Shown here one piece after another: positions 21,165 through 29,582 of a DNA stretch of 53,870 bases. The notes beneath the pieces were generated by a model. That model made no database searches, was not told the origin of the DNA, and saw only the letters and a list, made by a program, of their open reading frames with translations. The position numbers and the translations under genes are program-made. Source of the DNA: Hydrogenophaga sp. (GTDB lineage: Bacteria; Pseudomonadota; Gammaproteobacteria; Burkholderiales; Burkholderiaceae_C); contig JAEUOT010000041.1 of NCBI GenBank assembly GCA_016790705.1, positions 1 through 53,870 of the forward strand, given 5' to 3'. How positions within the stretch are numbered: the stretch's first letter is position 1; each line of letters opens with the position of its first letter.

Positions 21165-21704
21165 TCAGTTCACCTGCCGCTTGTCCATCTTGCGGGCCAG
21201 CGTGCGGCGGTGCATGCCCAGGCGCCGTGCGGCTTCCGAGATGTTGAAGCCGGTCTCGGCCAGCACCTCGTGGATGCGCTCCCATTCCAGCGTCTTGATC
21301 GAGCTGGTGCGGTTGGTGATCTGCACGTCGGTGTTGCCTTCGGTCTGTCCGAAGGCGGCCTCGATGTCGTCGGTGTTCGACGGCTTGGCCAGGTAGTGGC
21401 AGGCGCCGAGCTTGACCGCCTCCACCGCAGTGGCAATGCTGGCAAAGCCGGTCAGGACCACGATGCGCATCGTCTGGCTCACGGCGTGCAGCGTCTGCAC
21501 ACAGGCCAGGCCCGAGGCCTCGCCCTTGATCTTGAGGTCGACCACCGCGAACGCCGGGGTGCGGGTCGTCAGCAGCGCCTCGACCTCGGGCAGGCTCGCG
21601 GCGAGCAACACGCGGTAGCCACGGCGCTCGAACGAACGGCTGAGCGTCCGGGCGAACGCCTCGTCGTCTTCCACCAGCAGCAACAGTCGGTCTTCAGTTT
21701 CCAT
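21165..21704 (-). CDS. regA: Redox response regulator RegA (ActR/PrrA/RoxR family)
   Basis: A 179-residue response regulator. The receiver domain has acidic residues E12-D14, the phospho-acceptor D56 in VVDLKI, and Lys in LAKPS. A short linker leads to a Fis-like helix-turn-helix, NISEAARRLGMHRRTLARKM, at the C-terminus, the hallmark of RegA/ActR proteins. Its start lies 11 bases inside the regB gene. In relatives RegA controls respiration, carbon and nitrogen metabolism according to redox state. Here it ends a run that starts with cyoA, so it probably regulates the quinol oxidase genes themselves. Confidence 0.94.
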   Translation of the reverse strand: METEDRLLLLVEDDEAFARTLSRSFERRGYRVLLAASLPEVEALLTTRTPAFAVVDLKIKGEASGLACVQTLHAVSQTMRIVVLTGFASIATAVEAVKLGACHYLAKPSNTDDIEAAFGQTEGNTDVQITNRTSSIKTLEWERIHEVLAETGFNISEAARRLGMHRRTLARKMDKRQVN

Positions 21705-23037
21705 GGTCTTTCGCCGTTGCCCCCCGCAGGGTGATGGACGACAGGGGCAGCCGGATGGTCACCTCGGCCCCGCCTTCGGGCCGGTTGCCGGCCGCCACAT
21801 TGCCCCCCAGGGTGCGCGCCACATTGAACACCAGGAACAGCCCCAGCCCGGCGCCGGGCCGGTTCTTGGTGGAGTGGTACGGGGTGCCGAGGCGGCGCAG
21901 GAAATCCGGCGCAAAACCAGGACCTCGGTCGGTGACCGCAAGACACAGGTCGTCGCCCTCGTGAGTGACCGCCATGCGCACCCAGTCCGGCGACGCTTCG
22001 CGCGCATTGTCCAGCACATTGAACACCATCTGCTTGAACGTGGTGTCGGACACCATGGGCACGTCGGCGCCGAAATCGTTGTCGCAGATGAAGGTGTCGA
22101 TCGAGCGGGTGCTGCGCCACTCCTGGGCCAGCGCGTCGACAAAGGCCCGCACGGTGGTCTGCGCCGACTCCTCGCTGCGCGCCTCGCCAGCCGACAGCAG
22201 GATGCCGCTGACGATGCTCTTGCAGCGCCGCACCTGGTTCTGCATTTCCTGGATGTCTTCCATCAGCAGCGGGTCGGCCGCCAGCCGCTGGTCGTGGATC
22301 CAGTCGCCCAGGATGACCGCCAGCGTCGACAGCGGCGTGCCCAGTTCGTGCGCGGCGCCCGAGGCCAGCAGGCCCATGCGCACGATGTGCTCCTCTTCCG
22401 CGCGGCGCCGACGCGCGGCCGCCAGACGGGCGTCGCGCTCGCGCAGGTTGCGCTGGATGCGCGTGATGAACACGCTCACCAGGGCTGCGTTCAGCAGGAA
22501 ACACACCAGCAGGCCAAAGGCGTAGAGGCTGGAGAAGCCACCCTGCGGCTCGTGCACCAGCGGCAGCGGCAGGTGGTGCCTGGCGAGCAGGCCAAAGCAC
22601 AGGGCGGTGATGATCACCATCGACCAGATGTAGGCGCCGCGCAGCAGCACCGCGCCCAGCGTAACCTGCAGCAGATAGAGGAACACGAAGGGGTTGGTGA
22701 TGCCGCCGCTGAGGTAGAGCTGCACCGTCAGCACGCCCACGTCGACCAGCAGCGCCACGAACACCTCGGGACGGCGCACCTCGGGTGGCAGCTGCAGGCG
22801 CAGCAGGCTCACCACGTTGAACAGCACCAGACAGGCGACCGAGATCAGCAGCTCGTCGTAGGGCAACGACAGGCCCAGTGCGTAGTGCGCCGCTTCCAGC
22901 GTGGCGATCTGCCCGATCACCGCGATCCAGCGCAGCTGCACCAGCTGCTGCAGGTTCTTCAGCCCGGCCGCTGCGTCGGCCGAGCGGGCGGTGTCGGCAC
23001 TGGCGGGGCGGAGCGGTTCGGCGCGGGACGGGGTCAT
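21694..23037 (-). CDS. regB: Redox sensor histidine kinase RegB (ActS/PrrB/RoxS family)
   Basis: A 447-residue membrane kinase, numbered from the ATG at 23037; a TTG two codons upstream is the alternative. Six hydrophobic helices precede the kinase core. The quinone-contact heptapeptide GGITNPF (111-117) is intact, the phosphorylated His is H230 in AHELGTPLSTLAV, and C272 in VRRCKSIVSG corresponds to the redox-active Cys of RegB. A C-terminal HATPase domain follows (RPGAGLGLFLVFNVA). Known RegB proteins are switched by the ubiquinone pool and by Cys oxidation; both sites are present. It overlaps regA and lies 24 bases after SURF1. Confidence 0.95.
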   Translation of the reverse strand: MTPSRAEPLRPASADTARSADAAAGLKNLQQLVQLRWIAVIGQIATLEAAHYALGLSLPYDELLISVACLVLFNVVSLLRLQLPPEVRRPEVFVALLVDVGVLTVQLYLSGGITNPFVFLYLLQVTLGAVLLRGAYIWSMVIITALCFGLLARHHLPLPLVHEPQGGFSSLYAFGLLVCFLLNAALVSVFITRIQRNLRERDARLAAARRRRAEEEHIVRMGLLASGAAHELGTPLSTLAVILGDWIHDQRLAADPLLMEDIQEMQNQVRRCKSIVSGILLSAGEARSEESAQTTVRAFVDALAQEWRSTRSIDTFICDNDFGADVPMVSDTTFKQMVFNVLDNAREASPDWVRMAVTHEGDDLCLAVTDRGPGFAPDFLRRLGTPYHSTKNRPGAGLGLFLVFNVARTLGGNVAAGNRPEGGAEVTIRLPLSSITLRGATAKDHGN

Positions 23038-23061
23038 GGGCAAGCGGCGGGAGTGGGCCGC

Positions 23062-23814
23062 TCAGGCGGCCCGGCGGCGCTCCGAGCGTGCCACAGTCCA
23101 GGCCGCCCCCACCACCATCAGGGCCAGGGTGTACCAGGTGATGGCATAGACCAGATGGCTGTTGGCGAAGCGGATCACCGTGAGGCCGGGTTGCGGACCG
23201 TCTGCCACGGTCGCCTGGCGACCGGGCAGCCCGGCGTCGACAAAAAACGGCGCCGACTGCGACAGCCCCCGCGCCTGACCCATGGCGATCACATCGCGTG
23301 AGTACCAGCGTTGTGCGGCGGGATCGTTGCTGCGCAGAAAGCCACCGCCGGGTTCGTTCATCCGCAGCAGGCCCTCGACCCGTTGCGGCGGACCGTCCTC
23401 TTCCCCGCCACCAGCCCAGCGTTCGCGCTGCGCGTCGGGCACGAAGCCCCTGTTGACCCAGACCTGGGTGCCGTCATCGCGTTGCAGCGGGGTCATCACC
23501 CAGAAGCCGTTGCCCAGCTCGGTGACCGCCTGCACCAGGACCGTGGCCTGGGCGAGCCAGCGGCCTTCGACCACCACCGGCAGGTACTCGTGACCGGCGG
23601 CGGTCACGCTGCCCCATTCGCCGGGGGGCGGCAGCGCCACCGGCGCCGCATGCACGCGCTGCTCGACGCGCTCGATCAGCGCCAGCTTCCAGGCCCGACG
23701 CTGCACCTGCCACGTGCCCAGCGCAACAAAGCCGCAGAACAGCAGCAGCCCGAGGGCGGCCAGCGCCCCGCGGCGCAGCACCGTCCGGCGAGCGGCTGCG
23801 GGCGCGGTGCTCAT
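23062..23814 (-). CDS. SURF1-family oxidase assembly protein
   Basis: A 250-residue inner-membrane protein with a helix at each end (about 15-33 and 222-240) and a periplasmic middle, the SURF1 layout. Diagnostic blocks are GTWQVQRRAWKLALIERV near the N-terminus and RFANSHLVYAITWYTLAL at the C-terminal helix. SURF1 helps insert haem a into haem-copper oxidases. It begins seven bases after cyoD and precedes regB. Its place in a quinol oxidase operon, where cyoE usually stands, suggests a dedicated assembly factor like the Surf1q type described in Paracoccus. Confidence 0.9.
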   Translation of the reverse strand: MSTAPAAARRTVLRRGALAALGLLLFCGFVALGTWQVQRRAWKLALIERVEQRVHAAPVALPPPGEWGSVTAAGHEYLPVVVEGRWLAQATVLVQAVTELGNGFWVMTPLQRDDGTQVWVNRGFVPDAQRERWAGGGEEDGPPQRVEGLLRMNEPGGGFLRSNDPAAQRWYSRDVIAMGQARGLSQSAPFFVDAGLPGRQATVADGPQPGLTVIRFANSHLVYAITWYTLALMVVGAAWTVARSERRRAA

Positions 23815-23821
23815 GCGCAGG

Positions 23822-24232
23822 TCAGGAGCCCGGGCCGGTCACTTCGGCCGGCGCCAGCTTGGGGTGCTCCGGCATCATGTGGGCGTTCATCTGGAACATC
23901 ACCCACAGCGTGCCGGTGATGGCAATCGCCACGAAGACCACCGTGAAGATGGTCGACAGCAGCGTCCAGCCGCCCTCGACCTTGCCGTTCATGTGCAGGA
24001 AGAACACCATGTGGACCAGGATCTGCACCACTGCAAAGGCGCCGAGCACCAGCACCGCCGTGTTGCGGTCGGCGATCACCTTGGCCATCACCAGACCAAA
24101 GGGGATTGCGGTCAGGATGATCGAGAGCACGAAGCCGACCATGTAGCCGGAGAACGAGCTGTGTGGGCCGACGTCGCCATGGTGGCCGTGGTCATCGTGG
24201 TGCGTGTCGTGAGTCATGTCGTGCGAGGCCAT
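23822..24232 (-). CDS. cyoD: Quinol oxidase subunit IV
   Basis: A 136-residue membrane protein with a His/Asp-rich N-terminus (MTHDTHHDDHGHHGD) and three hydrophobic helices containing AVVQILVHMVFFLHM, the CyoD/COX4-pro signature. It stabilises the haem-copper quinol oxidase. The ATG at 24232 overlaps the cyoC stop as TGATG. The His-rich tail is longer than in E. coli CyoD (109 residues) and could bind metal, though I cannot show that. Confidence 0.93.
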   Translation of the reverse strand: MASHDMTHDTHHDDHGHHGDVGPHSSFSGYMVGFVLSIILTAIPFGLVMAKVIADRNTAVLVLGAFAVVQILVHMVFFLHMNGKVEGGWTLLSTIFTVVFVAIAITGTLWVMFQMNAHMMPEHPKLAPAEVTGPGS

Positions 24233-24867
24233 CACAGCACCCCCATCAGGTACACAAAGGTGAAGACGCCGATCCAGACGACGTCCAGAAAGTGCCAGAA
24301 CATCGACAGGCACATTAGGCGGCGCTTGTTTTCGTGGATCAGGCCGCGCTGGCCGATCTGCACCATCAGCACCACCATCCAGATCAGGCCGAAGGTCACG
24401 TGCAGGCCGTGCGTGCCGACCAGGGTGAAGAAGGCCGACAGGAAGGCGCTGCGCTGCGGGCCGGCGCCTTCGTGGATCAGGTGGTTGAACTCATAGAGTT
24501 CCAGGCCCAGGAAGCACAGGCCGAACAGGCCGGTGACGGCCAGCCACAGCAGCGTGCCTTTGACGTCGTCCATCTGCTTGCGCAGCATGGCAAAGCCGAA
24601 GGTGATGGACGAGAGCAGCAGGAAGGCGGTGTTGATCGCCACCAGCTTGAGGTCGAACAGCTCGGCACCGTTGGGGCCGGCGGCGTAGCTGCGGCCGAGC
24701 ACGCCGTAGGTCGCGAACAGCGCGGCGAAGATGAGACAGTCGCTCATCAGGTAGAGCCAGAAACCCAGCGAGGTGCCGTTCTCCGGGTGCGGTTCGTGCG
24801 CGAGGTGGTACTCGCGCGCGGTCAGGGCGGCGCCTGCGGCGCCGGCTTGGATGCGGATATCAGACAT
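24232..24867 (-). CDS. cyoC: Quinol oxidase subunit III
   Basis: A 211-residue COX3-like membrane subunit with five helices. Recognisable blocks are [23 protein letters not shown], the [20 protein letters not shown] loop, and [19 protein letters not shown]. The start is taken as the ATG at 24867, which overlaps the cyoB end by eight bases; an upstream TTG at 24876 is less likely. It is the third gene of cyoABCD. Confidence 0.93.
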   Translation of the reverse strand: MSDIRIQAGAAGAALTAREYHLAHEPHPENGTSLGFWLYLMSDCLIFAALFATYGVLGRSYAAGPNGAELFDLKLVAINTAFLLLSSITFGFAMLRKQMDDVKGTLLWLAVTGLFGLCFLGLELYEFNHLIHEGAGPQRSAFLSAFFTLVGTHGLHVTFGLIWMVVLMVQIGQRGLIHENKRRLMCLSMFWHFLDVVWIGVFTFVYLMGVL

Positions 24868-26863
24868 GACTTGCAAGCAGTTGGGTGCGGGCGTTTTCCG
24901 TGGCGACCACCTGGTCGGCCGGGATGTGGAAGTCGCGCTGGTAGTTGAAGGTGTGGGCGATGGCGGCGATGACCACGGCGGCGAACGAGACGCCGGCCAG
25001 CAGCCACATGTGCCAGATCAGCGCAAAACCCATCACCAGAGAGAAGACCGAGATCACCACGCCGGCGCCGGTGTTGGCGGGCATGTGGATCGGCTGGAAG
25101 CCCGCCAGCGGACGCTGGTAGCCGTGCTTCTTCATGTCCCACCAGGCGTCGATCTCGTGCACCACCGGGGTGAAGGCGAAGTTGTAGTCGGGCGGGGGCG
25201 ACGAGGTGGCCCACTCCAGCGTGCGGCCGTTCCAGGGGTCGCCGGTCACATCACGCAGTTGGTCGCGCTTGAGGTAGCTCACGCCGATCTGGATCAGGAA
25301 GCAGCCGATGCCCAGCGCGATCAGGAAGGCGCCGAAGGCGGCGACCTGGAACCAGATCTGCAGCGAGGTGTCTTCGAAGTGGTTGGCGCGGCGGGTCACG
25401 CCCATCAGGCCCAGCACGTACAGCGGCATGAAGGCGACATAGAAGCCCACCACCCACAGCCAGAAGGAGCGCAGGCCCCAGGTGCGGTCGAGCTTGAAGC
25501 CGAAGGCCTTGGGGAACCAGTAGTTTATGCCGGCGAACAGGCCGAACAGCACGCCGCCGATGATGACGTTGTGGAAGTGCGCGATCAGGAACAGGCTGTT
25601 GTGCAGCACGAAGTCGGCCGGAGGCACGGCCAGCAGCACGCCGGTCATGCCGCCGATGGCGAAGGTCACCATGAAGGCCACGGTCCACATCATGGGCAGC
25701 TCGAAGCGGATGCGGCCCTTGTACATGGTGAACAGCCAGTTGAAGATCTTCGCGCCGGTCGGGATCGAGATGATCATGGTCGTGATGCCGAAGAAGGCGT
25801 TCACGCTCGCACCCGAGCCCATGGTGAAGAAGTGGTGCAGCCAGACGATGTACGACAGGATGGTGATCACGACCGTGGCATAGACCATGGACGTGTAGCC
25901 GAACAGGCGCTTGCCCGAGTAGGTCGCGACCACCTCGGAGAAGATGCCGAAGCACGGCAGGATCAGGATGTACACCTCGGGGTGGCCCCAGATCCAGATC
26001 AGGTTCACGTACAGCATGGCGTTGCCGCCCAGGTCGTTCGTGAAGAAGTTGGTGCCGACATAGCGGTCCAGGGTCATCAGCACCAGGGCGGCGGTGAGCA
26101 CCGGGAACGAGGCCACGATCAGCGCGTTGGTGCACAGCGATGTCCAGGTGAAGACGGGCATCTTCATCAGGCTCATGCCGGGGGCGCGCATCTTGACGAT
26201 GGTGACGATCAGGTTGATGCCCGAGAGCGTCGTGCCCACGCCCGCGATCTGCAGCGACCAGATGTAGTAGTCCAGCCCCACGCCCGGGTCCTGCGCGCCG
26301 AGGTTGGACAGCGCCAGCCAGCCGGAGGTGGAGAACTCGCCCAGGAAAAGCGACAGCATCACCAGCACGGCGCCGGCGGTGGTCATCCAGAAGCTGAAGT
26401 TGTTCAGGAACGGGAAGGCCACGTCGCGCGCGCCGATCTGCAGCGGCACCAGGTAGTTCATCAGGCCGGTGACCAGCGGCATGGCCACGAAGAAGATCAT
26501 GATCACGCCGTGGGCGGTGAAGATCTGGTCGTAGTGGTGCGGCGGCAGGTAGCCGGTGCTGTCACCGAAGGCCATGGCCTGCTGCAGACGCATCATGACC
26601 GCGTCGGCGAAGCCGCGCAGCAGCATCACCAGGCCGAGGATCATGTACATGATCCCGATCTTCTTGTGGTCGATGCTGCAGAACCAGTCGCGCCAGAGCG
26701 TGCCCCAGAGCTTGAACTTCGTGATCAGCGCGAGCGTGACCAGGCCGCCGAGCACGACGGCGACAAAGGTCCACAGCACGATGGGCTCGTGCGCCATGGG
26801 CACGGAGTCCCAGGTGAGCCGGCCCAGGGCCCAGTGGGCCTCGGAGGGAGTAACAGAAGACAT
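24860..26863 (-). CDS. cyoB: Quinol oxidase subunit I (haem-copper catalytic subunit)
   Basis: A 667-residue polytopic membrane protein, close to the 663 of E. coli CyoB. Metal ligands are present: H118 and H431 for the low-spin and H429 for the high-spin haem region, CuB ligands H294, H343 and H344, and the cross-linked Y298 with E296. D-channel D147 and K-channel K372 are in place. All four residues known to form the ubiquinol site of E. coli (R71, D75, H98, Q101) have counterparts R83, D87, H110 and Q113, which argues for quinol rather than cytochrome c as donor. The ATG at 26863 is preferred to an upstream TTG. Confidence 0.96.
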   Translation of the reverse strand: MSSVTPSEAHWALGRLTWDSVPMAHEPIVLWTFVAVVLGGLVTLALITKFKLWGTLWRDWFCSIDHKKIGIMYMILGLVMLLRGFADAVMMRLQQAMAFGDSTGYLPPHHYDQIFTAHGVIMIFFVAMPLVTGLMNYLVPLQIGARDVAFPFLNNFSFWMTTAGAVLVMLSLFLGEFSTSGWLALSNLGAQDPGVGLDYYIWSLQIAGVGTTLSGINLIVTIVKMRAPGMSLMKMPVFTWTSLCTNALIVASFPVLTAALVLMTLDRYVGTNFFTNDLGGNAMLYVNLIWIWGHPEVYILILPCFGIFSEVVATYSGKRLFGYTSMVYATVVITILSYIVWLHHFFTMGSGASVNAFFGITTMIISIPTGAKIFNWLFTMYKGRIRFELPMMWTVAFMVTFAIGGMTGVLLAVPPADFVLHNSLFLIAHFHNVIIGGVLFGLFAGINYWFPKAFGFKLDRTWGLRSFWLWVVGFYVAFMPLYVLGLMGVTRRANHFEDTSLQIWFQVAAFGAFLIALGIGCFLIQIGVSYLKRDQLRDVTGDPWNGRTLEWATSSPPPDYNFAFTPVVHEIDAWWDMKKHGYQRPLAGFQPIHMPANTGAGVVISVFSLVMGFALIWHMWLLAGVSFAAVVIAAIAHTFNYQRDFHIPADQVVATENARTQLLASHV

Positions 26864-26922
26864 GGTGTTCAAAGTGGCTTCGACCCGGCGGGCAGCGGTG
26901 CGCCGCCCGGCGGGTCAGGGGT

Positions 26923-27987
26923 TCATTGGCGGGACGTGGCGTAGCGGGCGGCGCGCACATCCAGCGCGGCGACCACCTTGATCGACTCGTCGGCAGTGCA
27001 GATGTCCTGCGGCAGGTTCAGGCCCTTGGCCTTGAGGTAGGCCTGGCCACCTTCGGCGTCGACCGCCATCTGGTGGTGCAGACACATCTTTCCGTCCTCG
27101 ACGCAGCGGTTGAGCACCCGGTCGTAGAGGCCGGCCTCGACCGAGGCAAACCGCTGCACGGGGTCGCGCTCGCTCGGGTGGGCCAGCTTGACGTAGGCGC
27201 TGCGGTCCAGCGTCTTCGCTTCGGCCTTGGCCTTGTCCACCCATTGCGCGAAGTCACCGTCGCTCAGACCCAGGAACTTGAAGGTCATGCCCGAGAAGCC
27301 GGCGCCGCTGTAGTGCGAGGCCTTGCCCTGGTACACACCGGCTTTGTTGATGACGGCGTTGAGCTCGGTCTGCATGCCGGGCATGGTGTAGATCATCCCG
27401 GCCAGGTCGGGCACGTAAAACGCGTTCATGGTCGACGACGAGGTCAGCTTGAACACGATGGGACGGTCCACCGGCGCCGCTACTTCATTGACGGTGGCAA
27501 TGCCCTGCTCCGGGTAGAAGAACAGCCACTTCCAGTCCAGCGCCACCACCTGCACTTCCAGCGGCTTGACGTCCTTGGCCAGGGCCTTGGTCTCGGAGAT
27601 CCGGTCCAGCGGGCGGTAGGGGTCCAGCTTGTGGGTGCCGATCCAGGTGATCGCCCCCAGCGCAATGATGATCAGCAGCGGCCCGCTCCAGATCACCAGC
27701 TCCAGCACCGTCGAGTGGTGCCAGTCGGGCGCGTAGTCGGCCTCGGTGTTGGCGGTGTTCGACGACCGGTATTTCCAGGCGAACCACAGCGTGAGCGTGA
27801 TCACCGGAACGATGATCACCAGCATCAGCAGGGTGGCCTGCACCACCAGATGGCCCTGACGGGCGGCGATGTCGCCGGCGGGGTTCAGCACGACGGCTTT
27901 GCTGCAGCCCGCCAGCAGGGACGCCGCAGCGGCAGCCGCCAGCCAGAGGCTTCCCCGAAACGGGCGCGAAAAACTCAGACGAGGCAT
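26923..27987 (-). CDS. cyoA: Quinol oxidase subunit II (lipoprotein)
   Basis: A 354-residue subunit II. A lipobox LLAGC puts the lipid-modified cysteine at residue 28. Two membrane helices follow (about 50-70 and 94-114), then a periplasmic cupredoxin domain beginning VQVVALDWKWLFFYPEQ. The CuA cysteine pair of cytochrome c oxidases is absent; the equivalent loop reads YSGAGFSGM, as expected for a quinol oxidase. A Cys-containing C-terminal extension (about residues 290-330) is longer than I would expect. It is the first gene of the oxidase operon. Confidence 0.95.
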   Translation of the reverse strand: MPRLSFSRPFRGSLWLAAAAAASLLAGCSKAVVLNPAGDIAARQGHLVVQATLLMLVIIVPVITLTLWFAWKYRSSNTANTEADYAPDWHHSTVLELVIWSGPLLIIIALGAITWIGTHKLDPYRPLDRISETKALAKDVKPLEVQVVALDWKWLFFYPEQGIATVNEVAAPVDRPIVFKLTSSSTMNAFYVPDLAGMIYTMPGMQTELNAVINKAGVYQGKASHYSGAGFSGMTFKFLGLSDGDFAQWVDKAKAEAKTLDRSAYVKLAHPSERDPVQRFASVEAGLYDRVLNRCVEDGKMCLHHQMAVDAEGGQAYLKAKGLNLPQDICTADESIKVVAALDVRAARYATSRQ

Positions 27988-28020
27988 GGGGCGGAAAGCT
28001 TTCTTTGTAGGTAGACGCGG

Positions 28021-28034
28021 ATGACAAAAATCAA
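28021..28034 (-). promoter_or_regulatory. FNR/Anr-like site upstream of cyoA
   Basis: On the minus strand this reads TTGAT-TTTT-GTCAT, eight of ten informative positions of the FNR consensus TTGAT-N4-ATCAA. It lies 34 bases before the cyoA start, where an oxygen-responsive repressor or activator of a terminal oxidase would be plausible. This is similarity to a consensus only. Confidence 0.35.
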
Positions 28035-28048
28035 TTCGCCCGCGAATT
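28033..28048. promoter_or_regulatory. Palindrome AATTCGC-CC-GCGAATT
   Basis: Perfect inverted repeat with 7-bp arms and a 2-bp spacer, 46-61 bases upstream of the cyoA start. It overlaps the edge of the FNR-like site. The GCGGGCG centre is loosely like the GC-rich direct or inverted elements described for RegA/PrrA, whose gene ends this operon; that link is a guess. Confidence 0.45.
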
Positions 28049-28065
28049 TACCGACCCCAGCGCGT

Positions 28066-28095
28066 TTGTCGATTGGACATTTTGTCCAATATCAA
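28066..28095 (+). promoter_or_regulatory. Candidate promoter with embedded operator upstream of the MFS gene
   Basis: TTGTCG (28066-28071) and TATCAA (28090-28095) are separated by 18 bases, a possible weak sigma-70 promoter for the rightward MFS gene. The spacer is almost exactly filled by the palindrome ATTGGACA-TTT-TGTCCAAT (28072-28090, 8-bp perfect arms). That geometry is typical of a repressor operator. The cognate regulator is not identifiable here. Confidence 0.45.
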
Positions 28096-28214
28096 GGCGG
28101 ATATGCCTGACATTGCGGTAGGCGCACGCTGGAAAACCCCAGATTGCCCGACCGTTCGCCGGGGTGTAGAAGGTTGATGGCGTCACGCCCCTCGATCTAC
28201 AGGAGACTTTTTTC

Positions 28215-29555
28215 ATGAGCAGCCCCGCCCTCGCCGCCCATCCCCAGGCCGGTTTCGAAGAGAGCCCCGCCGCCCTTTCCCGGGCCGACACCCACGAAGA
28301 CGTCACCGCCGGCGAAATCGCCGTCGGCGTCATCATTGGCCGCTCGTCCGAGTACTTCGACTTCTTTGTCTTCGGGATCGCCTGTGTTTTGGTGTTCCCG
28401 GCCTTCCTGTTTCCCTTTCTCTCGCCGCTGGAAGGCACCCTGGCGGCCTTCGGACTGCTGGCGGTGGCCTTCGTGGCCCGGCCGGTGGGCACCGCGCTGT
28501 CCATGGCGGTGCAACGTCACTGGGGCCGTGGCACCAAGCTGACCATCGCCCTGTTCCTGCTGGGCATCTGCACCGTGGGCATGGCCTATATCCCCAGCTA
28601 CCAGTCGCAGGGAGCGGCGGCCATCGCCCTCATGCTGCTGCTGCGCGTCGGCCAGGGCATGGCGCTGGGCGGCACCTGGGACGGCCTGCCGTCGCTGCTG
28701 GCGATGTCGGCCCCGCCGGAGCGCCGCGGCTGGTACGCCATGATCGGCCAGCTCGGCGCCCCGCTGGGTTTTGTGATCGCCGCCGGCCTGTTCGCCTACC
28801 TGCGGGGCAGCCTGGACGACCAGGAATTCCTCACCTGGGGTTGGCGCTACGCCTTCTTCGTGGCCTTTGCCATCAACGTGGTGGCGCTGTTTGCCCGCCT
28901 GCGCCTGGTGGTCGGGCAGTCCTACTCGCGCCTGCTGAGCGATCGTGAACTGCAACCGGTCTCGGTGCACCGCGTGATGCGTGATGAGGGCGGCAATGTG
29001 CTGCTGGGTGCGTTCGCTGCCCTGGCCAGCTTTGCCCTTTTCCACCTCGTCACCGTGTTCCCGCTGTCCTGGATCTCGCTGCAGGGCAGCCAGCCGGTAA
29101 CCGAGGTGCTCGGCGTGCAGGTGGTCGGCGCGTTCCTGGCGGCTGGCGCTGTGATGCTCTCGGGCTGGCTGGCCGACCGCGTCGGCCGGCGCAACCTGCT
29201 GGGCACCATGGCCGTGCTGATCGGCGTGTTCAGCCTGCTCACGCCCTGGATGCTGGGCGGCGGCACCGGTGGCAACAACCTGTTCCTGCTGTCCGGTTTC
29301 GTGCTGCTGGGTCTGTCCTACGGCCAGGCCTCGGGCACGGTGACGTCCAACTTCTCGCCCCAATACCGCTACACCGGCGCCGCCCTCTCGACCGACCTGG
29401 CCTGGCTGTTCGGTGCGGCGTTTGCGCCGCTGGTGGCGCTGGGCCTGTCCAGCCGCTTCGGCCTGGGTGCCGTGTCGCTGTACCTGCTCTCGGGCGTGGT
29501 CTGCACCCTGGGCGCCCTGCGCATCAACCGGGTGATCGAGCGCCAGGGCAGCTGA
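28215..29555 (+). CDS. MFS transporter, metabolite:H+ symporter (MHS) type
   Basis: A 446-residue permease with about 12 hydrophobic helices. The N-terminal block IIGRSSEYFDFFVFG matches the MHS/ShiA/ProP-like opening (YDFFxYG), and the loop 2-3 region FVARPVGTAL and loop 8-9 GWLADRVGRRN carry family signatures. Substrates of the group are organic acids or compatible solutes; the exact one cannot be read. Its ATG has AGGAG about ten bases upstream. It is a single-gene unit divergent from cyoA, possibly under a palindromic operator. Confidence 0.9.
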   Translation: MSSPALAAHPQAGFEESPAALSRADTHEDVTAGEIAVGVIIGRSSEYFDFFVFGIACVLVFPAFLFPFLSPLEGTLAAFGLLAVAFVARPVGTALSMAVQRHWGRGTKLTIALFLLGICTVGMAYIPSYQSQGAAAIALMLLLRVGQGMALGGTWDGLPSLLAMSAPPERRGWYAMIGQLGAPLGFVIAAGLFAYLRGSLDDQEFLTWGWRYAFFVAFAINVVALFARLRLVVGQSYSRLLSDRELQPVSVHRVMRDEGGNVLLGAFAALASFALFHLVTVFPLSWISLQGSQPVTEVLGVQVVGAFLAAGAVMLSGWLADRVGRRNLLGTMAVLIGVFSLLTPWMLGGGTGGNNLFLLSGFVLLGLSYGQASGTVTSNFSPQYRYTGAALSTDLAWLFGAAFAPLVALGLSSRFGLGAVSLYLLSGVVCTLGALRINRVIERQGS

Positions 29556-29582
29556 TCGCCTGGGCCCAGCGCGGCCGCTGCG

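Larger units (their letters stand above)
27988..28214. promoter_or_regulatory. Divergent cyoA / MFS regulatory region
   Basis: The largest gene-free gap, 227 bases, between divergent genes. It holds two perfect palindromes (28033-28048 and 28072-28090) and an FNR-like site (28021-28034), listed separately, and an AGGAG ribosome site just before the MFS ATG. No gene is visible in it. Confidence 0.7.

Noticed and set aside
29560-29580. Short palindromes CTGGGCCCAG and CAGCG-CGGC-CGCTG between the MFS and M48 genes
   Set aside because: Stems are short, GC-driven and without T-runs. They are not enough to call a terminator.
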